This document shows positions 46,736-53,431 of a stretch of DNA of 53,431 bases, in pieces; position 1 is the first letter of the stretch, and each line of letters starts with the position of its first letter. Position numbers and translations under genes: made by a program. Below the pieces are notes generated by a model. The model saw nothing but the letters and a program-made list of their open reading frames with translations. It did no database searches and had not been told where the DNA came from. Origin of the DNA: Amphritea sp. (GTDB lineage Bacteria > Pseudomonadota > Gammaproteobacteria > Pseudomonadales > Balneatricaceae); NCBI GenBank assembly GCA_025800245.1, contig JAOXSA010000524.1:1-53431 (forward strand). The letters run 5' to 3'.

Positions 46736-48882
46736 TGTCGGCGACACTGTTCAGCCCGTTCTGGCATCGGGTTGCCGAGGTAAAACCCCGTCTGAGATCC
46801 CATGTAGAGATCAATCGTCACGTTTATCGGGGTGATGTCTGGTATGTGATTCAGGATGATGCCAGTGGTCGTTATCACCGTTTTACACCCCAGGCGTACG
46901 CGCTGATCGGATTAATGGACGGTCAGCGTAATCTGGACCAGATCTGGCACAGTGCCGGGGATCAGCTTGGCGATGATATGCCATCACAGGATGAAGTGAT
47001 TCAGCTGATTTCGCAGTTGTATCGGGTAGACCTCGTTCAGACAGACGTCATTCCGGATATTCAGGAAGCTGCAGACCGCCATGACCGGGATCGTCGCAAT
47101 AAGTTGTTGGCGATGTTCAAGTCACCTTTAGCCATCAAGATACCACTGTTTGATCCTGAACCGTTTCTCAATAAAACCGCCGGTCTGAGTCGCTGGCTGT
47201 TTAATCCTGTAATAGCGCTGATCTGGTTATGGTGTATCGGCTGGACTCTGGTACAGGCGGGCTATCATTGGGATGAGCTGACCGAAAACCTGGCAGACCG
47301 GGTGCTGGCGGCGGAAAATCTGTTCCTGATCTGGCTGGTGTATCCGGTAGTGAAGCTGATCCACGAGTTTGGACACGCCTATGCCCTGAAACGCTGGGGA
47401 GGAGAGGTGCATGAAATGGGCATTATGTTCCTGATCTTTATGCCCATACCCTATGTGGATGCTTCCTCTTCTGCCGCGTTTCGCAGTAAATACCCGCGTA
47501 TGATGGTCGCGGCAGCCGGTATTGCCGTAGAGGCTTTTATTGCAGCAGTGGCTATGGCCGTCTGGGTACACGCTGAGCCCGGTCTGGTTCGCAGTCTGGC
47601 ATTTAACACCCTGCTTATTGCCGGTGTTTCCACGCTGTTATTCAATGGCAATCCGCTGCTGCGGTTTGATGCTTACTATGTGCTGGCAGATTATCTGGAG
47701 ATACCTAATCTGGCCAGTCGCAGTAACCGCTATATTGGTTATCTGTGTAAGAAATATCTGCTGGATCAGGAGCATGAGGAAACGCCCGCATACAGCCGCG
47801 GAGAAGCACGCTGGATGCTGTTTTATGCGCTGGCCAGTTTCTGTTACAGGGTGTTTATTACCATCAGTATCGTGCTCTTCGTAGCCAGTGAACTGTTTTT
47901 TATCGGTATCCTGCTGGCCTTACTGTCGCTGTACAATATGTTTGGTAAGCCGCTGTTTTCAATAATTCATTATCTGTTTATGGATCATCGTATGGTACAA
48001 AAACGCGGGCGGGCGACCCTGGTCAGTGCGGCAGTCATCGCTTGTATTGGTGTGCTTCTGTTTGCTGTTCCGGTACCGAGAATGACGGTTGCCCATGGCA
48101 TTTTCTGGGCTCCGGAATCGGCCAGGATTATGGCAGGAACCAACGGCTTTCTGGAACAGGTTAGTGTTGATACCGGTACCCGGGTAAAAGCCGGTGAGCT
48201 TTTGTTTGTCAGCAGTAATCCCGAACTTGAAGCGGAAATAGACCGGGCCGCAGGGCGGATCAAAGAGTTACTGGTGCGCTACCGCACCGCAGTGGCTGAT
48301 GACCGGCAGAATGAAGCCGGAATTATCCAGGAAGAGATTCGCAGCTCCCGGGCAGAACTCAGTCGGGGTATTGAAGAGCGTCAGAGTCTGCAGTTACGTA
48401 GCCATGCTGAAGGTATTTTTCAGTTAGCCCTGCCTGTCGATCCACAGGAGCGGTTTATTCCCCGGGGTACTCTGATGGGATATTTGCTGACGCCGGGTGA
48501 GTATCAGATTCGGGTGGTTGTCGGGCAGGATCAGGTGGAGGCGGTCCGCAACGATCTTCAGGCGATTCATGTGCGGGTCTCGGAGACACTCGATACAGAA
48601 ATCGAAGCGCGATTGGTCACTGAGGTTCCCAGTGCGCAGAAAGAGCTACCCAGCGCGGCGCTATCGGTTGATGGTGGTGGACAGTTCGCCCTGGATCCTA
48701 CCGCCCGGGATCGACCTGAAGCCTTTGATCCATTCTTTCTGTTTGATCTGCGTATCAGCGATCAGCCAGTATCCCGAATTGGTGAGCGGGTCTATGTCAG
48801 GTTTGAGCATACCCCGGAACCGATCGGCTTCCGGATTTACCGTCAGATTCGCCGGACCCTGTTACGGGAACTGGAGTTCTGA
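46735..48882 (+). CDS. PqqD-like / M50 site-2-protease-like / HlyD adaptor fusion
   Basis: The protein has 715 residues. The N-terminal 105 residues resemble a PqqD-type winged helix (FTPQAYALIGLMDGQRNLDQI), a fold known to bind leader peptides. A multi-pass membrane domain follows with an M50 metalloprotease signature: HEFGH at 210-214 and NPLLRFDAYY at 306-315, where D312 would be the third zinc ligand. From about 430 there is a membrane segment and a periplasmic adaptor with SARIMAGTNGFLEQVSVDTGTRVKAGELLF. The catalytic residues are intact, so it could cut within the membrane or act as an integral transport subunit. It overlaps both neighbours by one base. Confidence 0.87.
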   Translation: MSATLFSPFWHRVAEVKPRLRSHVEINRHVYRGDVWYVIQDDASGRYHRFTPQAYALIGLMDGQRNLDQIWHSAGDQLGDDMPSQDEVIQLISQLYRVDLVQTDVIPDIQEAADRHDRDRRNKLLAMFKSPLAIKIPLFDPEPFLNKTAGLSRWLFNPVIALIWLWCIGWTLVQAGYHWDELTENLADRVLAAENLFLIWLVYPVVKLIHEFGHAYALKRWGGEVHEMGIMFLIFMPIPYVDASSSAAFRSKYPRMMVAAAGIAVEAFIAAVAMAVWVHAEPGLVRSLAFNTLLIAGVSTLLFNGNPLLRFDAYYVLADYLEIPNLASRSNRYIGYLCKKYLLDQEHEETPAYSRGEARWMLFYALASFCYRVFITISIVLFVASELFFIGILLALLSLYNMFGKPLFSIIHYLFMDHRMVQKRGRATLVSAAVIACIGVLLFAVPVPRMTVAHGIFWAPESARIMAGTNGFLEQVSVDTGTRVKAGELLFVSSNPELEAEIDRAAGRIKELLVRYRTAVADDRQNEAGIIQEEIRSSRAELSRGIEERQSLQLRSHAEGIFQLALPVDPQERFIPRGTLMGYLLTPGEYQIRVVVGQDQVEAVRNDLQAIHVRVSETLDTEIEARLVTEVPSAQKELPSAALSVDGGGQFALDPTARDRPEAFDPFFLFDLRISDQPVSRIGERVYVRFEHTPEPIGFRIYRQIRRTLLRELEF

Positions 48883-50861
48883 TGCTGCAGACATCCAACC
48901 ATGCGCCAGCAGATTACCGTTACCGGCCTGAACAGCCGGTACAACAGGGCGACTGGCTGGAGCGGCTGCAGCGAAAAATACAGGGGCAGTTTGAGCTGCA
49001 TCGCTGGCGCCTGCAGTTACGTCGCAGACGCTTTCTCAGACAGGTCCATCGGCATAGCGATGTGGCTGAACTGACTGATCAGCAGTTGTTAGAGCGCGCC
49101 ATAGAACTGGGTAATCAGATGCGTGAGCAGGGCTTCAGGGATGCCCTGCTGGCGGAACAGTTTGCTGTGATTCGTGAGGCTTCAGGGCGTATTCTGGGTA
49201 TGCGCCATTTTGACAGCCAACTGACCGGTGGCTGGATTATGGTGCAGGGACGCATCGCGGAGATGAAAACCGGAGAGGGTAAAACCCTGACAGCGGTATT
49301 GCCTGTCATTGCTGCAGCACTGGCGGGACTGCCGGTGCATGTGGTGACAGTGAACGACTATCTCACCGGACGTGATGCTGAGGAGATGATACCGCTGTAT
49401 CACTTCTTCGGACTCTCTGTCGGTGTGATCACTCACGAGGTGGATCCGGGAGGAAGACGGAAGGCCTATGCCCGGGATATTGTCTACGTCACCGGTAAGG
49501 AGTTGGTGTTTGACTATCTCCGCGATCAGATGAAACTTATCTATACTGACCCGCTGCGTTTTCAGACCCAGGCGCTGAGGTCTGACCGTCTGGAATCTCA
49601 GTTACAGCTGCGTGGGCTGCACTTTGCTCTGGTCGATGAAGCTGACTCCGTGTTAATCGATGAATCCCGAACGCCGCTGATTATTTCCGGTTCCCAGGGT
49701 AATGAGGAGGAGCAGGCTTTTATCGAAACTGCCTGGTCATTGTCATTTGAACTGCAGGAGGGGCTGGATTTTATAGTGGATAGCGATCGTCGCCAGATTG
49801 ATCTTACTGAGCAGGGACGGACCACGTTACAGGGGTTGAGCAGTGATCTTGGTACTTTATGGAAAGGCGCTATCCGCAGGGAAGAGATCATCAATAAAGC
49901 CCTGTTAGCGCGCTTTATCTATCAGCGGGATAAGGATTACCTGGTTCGGGAAGGTAAAGTCGAACTGATCGATCCCTTATCTGGACGGGTAATGGAAGGT
50001 CGCTCCTGGGAGAAGGGGTTGCATCAGATGGTGGAGCTGAAAGAGGAGTGTGAACTCACTCAGCAGCGGGTCACACTGGCCCGGATCAGTTATCAGAACT
50101 TCTTCCGCCGGTATCTGCACTTGTCCGGTATGACGGGGACCGCCTGGGAGGTCAGGGATGAACTCTGGAGCGTTTATGGTCTGGCGGTCACTCCGGTTAA
50201 ACCGAACAAGGCTGAGCGACGCATTGTGCAACGTCCGCAGGCGTTTGCTGAGAACACCGGGCGCTGGCAGGCGGTTATAGAAAGTTGCCAGCAAATGGTC
50301 GACAGGGGGCGTTGCGTCCTGATCGGAACAGCGTCAGTGGCGGAGTCTGAGATTGCCAGTGATTACCTGCATCAGGCCGGGCTGGCGCATCAGGTGCTCA
50401 GTGCCAAGCAGGATAAGCAGGAAGCCGATATTGTTGCTCAGGCGGGCCAGCCGGGTCGCATTACAGTAGCAACAAATATGGCTGGGCGGGGGACCGATAT
50501 CAAGCTGGCACCGTCGGTTGAGAAAGCCGGTGGGCTGCATGTGATTCTGACAGAACACTACGAATCCAGCCGGGTTGATCGCCAGTTGGCAGGACGTTGT
50601 GCCCGACAGGGTGATCCGGGCAGCTTTGAAATGCTGTTGAGTATAGAGGAGCAGCCAGTACGATCACTCCGGGGTAAGAGCCTGTTACCTACCTGCCGTC
50701 GATTAGGTATCAGCACTATCGCCGGGCAGAAAGCAGCACTGAACCTGCTGCGCGCAGAACAGCAGTTTGTTGAACGACAGAACTATCTGGCACGGCAGGC
50801 CACCCTTGAGTATGATCAGAAACAGAAAGAACTATTAGCCTTCGCAGGACCTGTAGACTGA
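48882..50861 (+). CDS. Shortened SecA-like ATPase (accessory SecA paralogue)
   Basis: At 659 residues it is about 240 shorter than housekeeping SecA. The DEAD motor is intact: MKTGEGKT at 128-135, VDEADSVLIDE from 251, and ATNMAGRGTDIKL and DRQLAGRCARQGDPGS in the second nucleotide-binding fold. A preprotein-crosslinking-type insertion is present (about 270-390). What is missing is most of the C-terminal helical region and the cysteine-rich zinc tail that contacts SecB. The N-terminal 60 residues are basic and not SecA-like. This is not the main secA gene: it is translated as part of a transport operon with one-base overlaps on both sides. It most likely powers export of the giant protein. 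Confidence 0.93.
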   Translation: MLQTSNHAPADYRYRPEQPVQQGDWLERLQRKIQGQFELHRWRLQLRRRRFLRQVHRHSDVAELTDQQLLERAIELGNQMREQGFRDALLAEQFAVIREASGRILGMRHFDSQLTGGWIMVQGRIAEMKTGEGKTLTAVLPVIAAALAGLPVHVVTVNDYLTGRDAEEMIPLYHFFGLSVGVITHEVDPGGRRKAYARDIVYVTGKELVFDYLRDQMKLIYTDPLRFQTQALRSDRLESQLQLRGLHFALVDEADSVLIDESRTPLIISGSQGNEEEQAFIETAWSLSFELQEGLDFIVDSDRRQIDLTEQGRTTLQGLSSDLGTLWKGAIRREEIINKALLARFIYQRDKDYLVREGKVELIDPLSGRVMEGRSWEKGLHQMVELKEECELTQQRVTLARISYQNFFRRYLHLSGMTGTAWEVRDELWSVYGLAVTPVKPNKAERRIVQRPQAFAENTGRWQAVIESCQQMVDRGRCVLIGTASVAESEIASDYLHQAGLAHQVLSAKQDKQEADIVAQAGQPGRITVATNMAGRGTDIKLAPSVEKAGGLHVILTEHYESSRVDRQLAGRCARQGDPGSFEMLLSIEEQPVRSLRGKSLLPTCRRLGISTIAGQKAALNLLRAEQQFVERQNYLARQATLEYDQKQKELLAFAGPVD

Positions 50862-51658
50862 TGATCCGAACATTTGCCCTGACCTCTTTGCTGCTCTCTG
50901 CCAGTGCTCTGGCTGTGACTGAAGCGGAGGCTGAAAAGCTTCTGACCATGCCTCTTACTGAACAGACTGGAGTAACATCCGCTGCATCTGAAGAGGACGG
51001 GTCTGCTGCTCTGGATTGTCTGTTGACGCCCAGTGTGGAAACCAGCATTGCCAGTCCGGTTGTCGGAGTGATCGATAAGGTGATGGTTGAGCGCGGTGAT
51101 CTGATTAAGAAGGGACAGGTTCTGGTTAAGCTGCGCTCGGAGGTAGAGCTGGCGACCCTGAAGCTGAATCAGGCTCAGACCGAATACGGTAAGCGGACTA
51201 TTGAACGGAATATTGGTCTCTACGAGCGCAATCTGATCTCTGAGCAGGAAAAGGATGAGATCATCATGAATAACCGTCTCTACAGCTATGAGATGGCTCA
51301 GACCCGGGCAATGCTGAATCAGAAAACTATCCGCAGCCCGATTAATGGTGTGGTGGTTGAGACGCTGCTTGATCCTGGCGAGTACGTTGGTGAGGAGCCG
51401 ATTCTGAATATCGCGCAGCTGGACCCTCTCTATGTAGAAGCGGCATTGCCGGCAGAGTATTTTGGTCAGGTGGTGATTGGCAGCCAGGCAGAGATCATGC
51501 TTGAAGCGCCATTGCGCCAGCGCTATAAGGCTGAAGTTAAGATTGTTGATCGGGTACTGGATGCTGCCAGTAATACATTCGGTGTGCGCCTGGTACTTGC
51601 TAATCCTGACTATCTGGTACCTGCCGGGCTTAAATGCAGTATTCGCTTCGCGCTGTAA
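50861..51658 (+). CDS. Exported periplasmic adaptor (RND/HlyD-type membrane fusion protein)
   Basis: The protein of 265 residues has a short signal peptide (FALTSLLLSASALA, about 5-18). It then has a lipoyl-like half-motif SIASPVVGVIDKVMVERGDLIKKGQ, a short coiled-coil hairpin (about 98-150), IRSPINGVVVE completing the lipoyl domain and a beta-barrel domain. It is shorter than most RND adaptors and has no membrane segment beyond the signal peptide, so it would be free in the periplasm. It is the third adaptor-type protein of the locus and the last gene of the one-base-overlap operon. Confidence 0.9.
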   Translation: MIRTFALTSLLLSASALAVTEAEAEKLLTMPLTEQTGVTSAASEEDGSAALDCLLTPSVETSIASPVVGVIDKVMVERGDLIKKGQVLVKLRSEVELATLKLNQAQTEYGKRTIERNIGLYERNLISEQEKDEIIMNNRLYSYEMAQTRAMLNQKTIRSPINGVVVETLLDPGEYVGEEPILNIAQLDPLYVEAALPAEYFGQVVIGSQAEIMLEAPLRQRYKAEVKIVDRVLDAASNTFGVRLVLANPDYLVPAGLKCSIRFAL

Positions 51659-51677
51659 AAACAATCGGCTGATCAGA

Positions 51678-51686
51678 TGTTATAAT
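51678..51686 (+). promoter_or_regulatory. Extended -10 promoter element of serB
   Basis: TGT-TATAAT, a perfect extended -10, lies 35 bases before the serB start and 20 bases after the preceding gene. No good -35 box is seen. Confidence 0.6.
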
Positions 51687-51714
51687 TCGCCGCACTTTTA
51701 CAGTTCGCGGCGAA
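51686..51714 (+). promoter_or_regulatory. Stem-loop in the serB leader
   Basis: TTCGCCGC (51686-51693) pairs perfectly with GCGGCGAA (51707-51714), six bases before the ATG, and no Shine-Dalgarno sequence is visible. The 5' arm begins at the end of the -10 box, so only a transcript starting very early would contain the whole stem; alternatively this is a DNA operator. Confidence 0.5.
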
Positions 51715-51720
51715 TATATA

Positions 51721-52935
51721 ATGAAAGAAATAATTCTGCTAAACCTCTCGGGTCGTGATAAACCCGGTGTTTCATCTTCAATCACCGCCATTCTCGCTCA
51801 GTACAATATCGATATTCTCGATATCGGTCAGGCGGTGATTCATAACACGTTGTCCCTGGGCATTCTTATCGGTGTACCGACTGAATCGGAATCGTCCCCG
51901 GTATTACGGGATGTTCTGTTTAAAGCCCATGAGCTGGACATGAATATCCGTTTTGAACCTGTTGAGCAAGAAGCCTACGAAGAATGGGTCAGCGAACAGG
52001 GCAAATCCCGCCATATCATCACACTACTGGCGCGTAATATTACTGCAGAGCATATCGGCAGCGTGGCGCAGACTGCCGCTAATCATGGCCTGAATATCGA
52101 TAACATCAGCCGTCTGTCTGGCCGGATCTCTCTTAAAGAAGCTCCGAAAGAGAAGACCCGGGCCTGTGTTGAGTTCTCCGTGCGGGGTGCGCCTGCGGAT
52201 ACGGCTCAACTGCGTGCTGAGTTCCTGCATATTGCCAGTGAGCTGGATGTTGATATCGCATTCCAGAAAGACGACATCTATCGTCGTAACCGCCGTCTGG
52301 TAGTGTTTGATATGGACTCCACTCTGATTGAGGCGGAAGTGATCGATGAGCTGGCGAAAGAAGCCGGTGTCGGTGAACAGGTGGCTGAGATTACCGAAGC
52401 TGCAATGCGTGGTGAGATAGACTTTACCGAAAGCTTCAGACGCCGTATGGCGTTGCTGAAGGGTCTGGATGAGTCGGTACTGGAAGGTATCGCTCAGCGT
52501 CTGCCGCTGACTGAAGGCGTGGAAGAGCTGGTCGCTAACCTGAAAGCGCTGGGCTTCAAAACTGCAATTCTGTCGGGTGGCTTTAACTACTTTGGTCGTT
52601 TCCTGCAGCAGAAAATGGGCTTTGACTATGTCTATGCCAATGAGCTGGAGATCGAAGACGGTAAGGTAACCGGCAACGTTGTCGGTACGGTGGTTGATGG
52701 TAACCGTAAAGCTGAGTTGTTACGTGAGATTGCAGAGCGTGAAGGTATTCGCCTGGAGCAGACTATCGCTGTGGGTGACGGTGCCAATGACCTGCCGATG
52801 CTGTCGATCGCCGGTCTGGGTATCGCATTCCGTGCCAAGCCGCTGGTACGCCAGAGCGCCAAACAGGCGATCTCGACGCTGGGGCTGGACGGTATTCTTT
52901 ATCTGATCGGTTTCAGGGATCGGGATACGCTGTAA
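51721..52935 (+). CDS. serB: Phosphoserine phosphatase SerB with ACT domains
   Basis: SerB removes phosphate from O-phospho-L-serine, the last step of serine synthesis. The 404-residue protein has two N-terminal ACT-type domains (about 1-80 and 95-180) that may sense serine or another amino acid, and a HAD phosphatase domain with nucleophile D197-x-D199-x-T201, serine in ILSGGF and the GDGANDLPML motif. The two-ACT form is common in gammaproteobacteria such as pseudomonads. It is separated from the secretion operon by its own promoter and is functionally unrelated to it. Confidence 0.96.
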   Translation: MKEIILLNLSGRDKPGVSSSITAILAQYNIDILDIGQAVIHNTLSLGILIGVPTESESSPVLRDVLFKAHELDMNIRFEPVEQEAYEEWVSEQGKSRHIITLLARNITAEHIGSVAQTAANHGLNIDNISRLSGRISLKEAPKEKTRACVEFSVRGAPADTAQLRAEFLHIASELDVDIAFQKDDIYRRNRRLVVFDMDSTLIEAEVIDELAKEAGVGEQVAEITEAAMRGEIDFTESFRRRMALLKGLDESVLEGIAQRLPLTEGVEELVANLKALGFKTAILSGGFNYFGRFLQQKMGFDYVYANELEIEDGKVTGNVVGTVVDGNRKAELLREIAEREGIRLEQTIAVGDGANDLPMLSIAGLGIAFRAKPLVRQSAKQAISTLGLDGILYLIGFRDRDTL

Positions 52936-52950
52936 AGGCGCTAGCTGCAG

Positions 52951-53170
52951 AGGCGAGCAAAGCTCGCCTTGCGAGTAGCTGGAACGTCACGCGCCGTGAC
53001 TTGCTCGACCGCATTGCAAGCAATGCTCGCTAGAAAAGCGAGCGTAGCTGCGGAGTTTCAAATTAGATGGTAGTGAGGCACACCTTCGTGCCGATTTATT
53101 GTTGGGTAAATAGTGGCTGGACCGTCGTGCGGGCACGACTAGCTAGACGCAGCAGAGCTGCTTGCTAGAA
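52951..53170. repeat. Chain of short perfect hairpins after serB
   Basis: Six perfect small stems follow one another: AGGCGAGC/GCTCGCCT (52951-52969), GTCACG/CGTGAC (52986-53000), GCATTGC/GCAATGC (53011-53026), GCTCGCT/AGCGAGC (53025-53043), GTCGTGC/GCACGAC (53124-53139) and GCAGC/GCTGC (53149-53161). A half-copy of the queA-tgt palindrome lies at 53071-53094. This looks like a mosaic of REP-type elements. No gene is visible between 52936 and 53431. Confidence 0.75.
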
Positions 53171-53208
53171 AAAGCTTGACGGGTTTTAGAATGAAGCCAA
53201 ATACTGTT

Positions 53209-53280
<72 letters not shown>

Positions 53281-53294
53281 CCAAACGCTCCAAC

Positions 53295-53321
53295 AAAAAA
53301 GGCGCCATCGGCGCCTTTTTT
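53295..53321. terminator. Bidirectional rho-independent terminator
   Basis: A6-GGCGCC-ATC-GGCGCC-T6: a perfect stem with A- and T-tracts on both sides, able to stop transcription from either direction. Confidence 0.9.
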
Positions 53322-53331
53322 ATTGTCAGCC

Positions 53332-53355
53332 TAAAACCACCTCCTATGGAGGTGG
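53332..53355 (-). terminator. Terminator hairpin for a minus-strand gene to the right
   Basis: CCACCTCC-TAT-GGAGGTGG (53337-53355) is followed on the minus strand by TTTTAG. The gene it would serve is not recognisable in the last 76 bases of the window. Confidence 0.6.
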
Positions 53356-53431
53356 TGATCGTTTACTCGAGGCTATGCCTGAAGAGTGCTCATGCTAAAT
53401 ACAACGTTCGTTTTTTGCCGAAATCGAATGG

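Noticed and set aside
48882..50861. Housekeeping secA
   Set aside because: It is about 240 residues short, lacks the zinc tail, and is embedded by one-base overlaps in a transport operon.
23261..51658. Ordinary type I secretion operon
   Set aside because: No ABC transporter with peptidase-like or nucleotide-binding motifs is encoded; the only ATPase motifs in the locus are SecA-like.
53356..53431. Gene fragment at the right edge
   Set aside because: Frames on both strands are too short to identify; only the terminator-like hairpin before it hints at a minus-strand gene further right.

Overview
The window looks like chromosomal DNA of a marine gammaproteobacterium, probably of the Oceanospirillales/Oceanospirillaceae type. 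This rests on the housekeeping genes (queA-tgt-yajC-secD-secF, rnr, serB), which read as typical gammaproteobacterial proteins, and on moderate base composition. I cannot name the species.

Region by region. (1) 1-8.9 kb is an accessory/defence region. It holds the right end of an IS3-family element, an unrecognised cysteine-rich gene, and one tightly packed minus-strand operon: type I restriction-modification (hsdR, hsdM, hsdS) followed by a two-gene system that looks like Kiwa (kwaA, kwaB). The region ends at an intact tRNA-Leu(CAA). Beside it lies a truncated 5' half of the same tRNA that still has its own promoter, which looks like the scar of an integration event. (2) 9.1-12.9 kb is a plus-strand module: an exported VWA-domain protein, a sensor histidine kinase and an OmpR-type response regulator. 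(3) 13.0-21.5 kb is core: queA and tgt (queuosine in tRNA), yajC-secD-secF (Sec translocon accessory complex) and rnr (RNase R). A minus-strand DedA-PAP2 fusion gene follows at 21.5-22.9 kb.

(4) 23.2-51.7 kb is the most interesting part, a 28-kb locus that reads as a dedicated secretion/adhesion system. It encodes a TolC-like outer-membrane channel and a giant protein of about 6,510 residues with an LEPR-XLL-like N-terminus, a DUF4347 domain and several RTX blocks. It also encodes a small DUF3467 protein and four genes overlapping by one base each: a GAF-membrane-HlyD fusion, a PqqD-like/M50-protease-like/HlyD fusion, a shortened SecA-like ATPase and an exported periplasmic adaptor. There is no ABC transporter in the locus. 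The natural reading is a type I-like trans-envelope export path in which a SecA paralogue replaces the ABC ATPase. That reading is inference from gene content. The domain identities and gene order are what the sequence shows.

(5) 51.7-53.4 kb holds serB, then a non-coding stretch with a chain of short perfect hairpins, a nine-copy 7-bp tandem repeat and two strong terminator hairpins.
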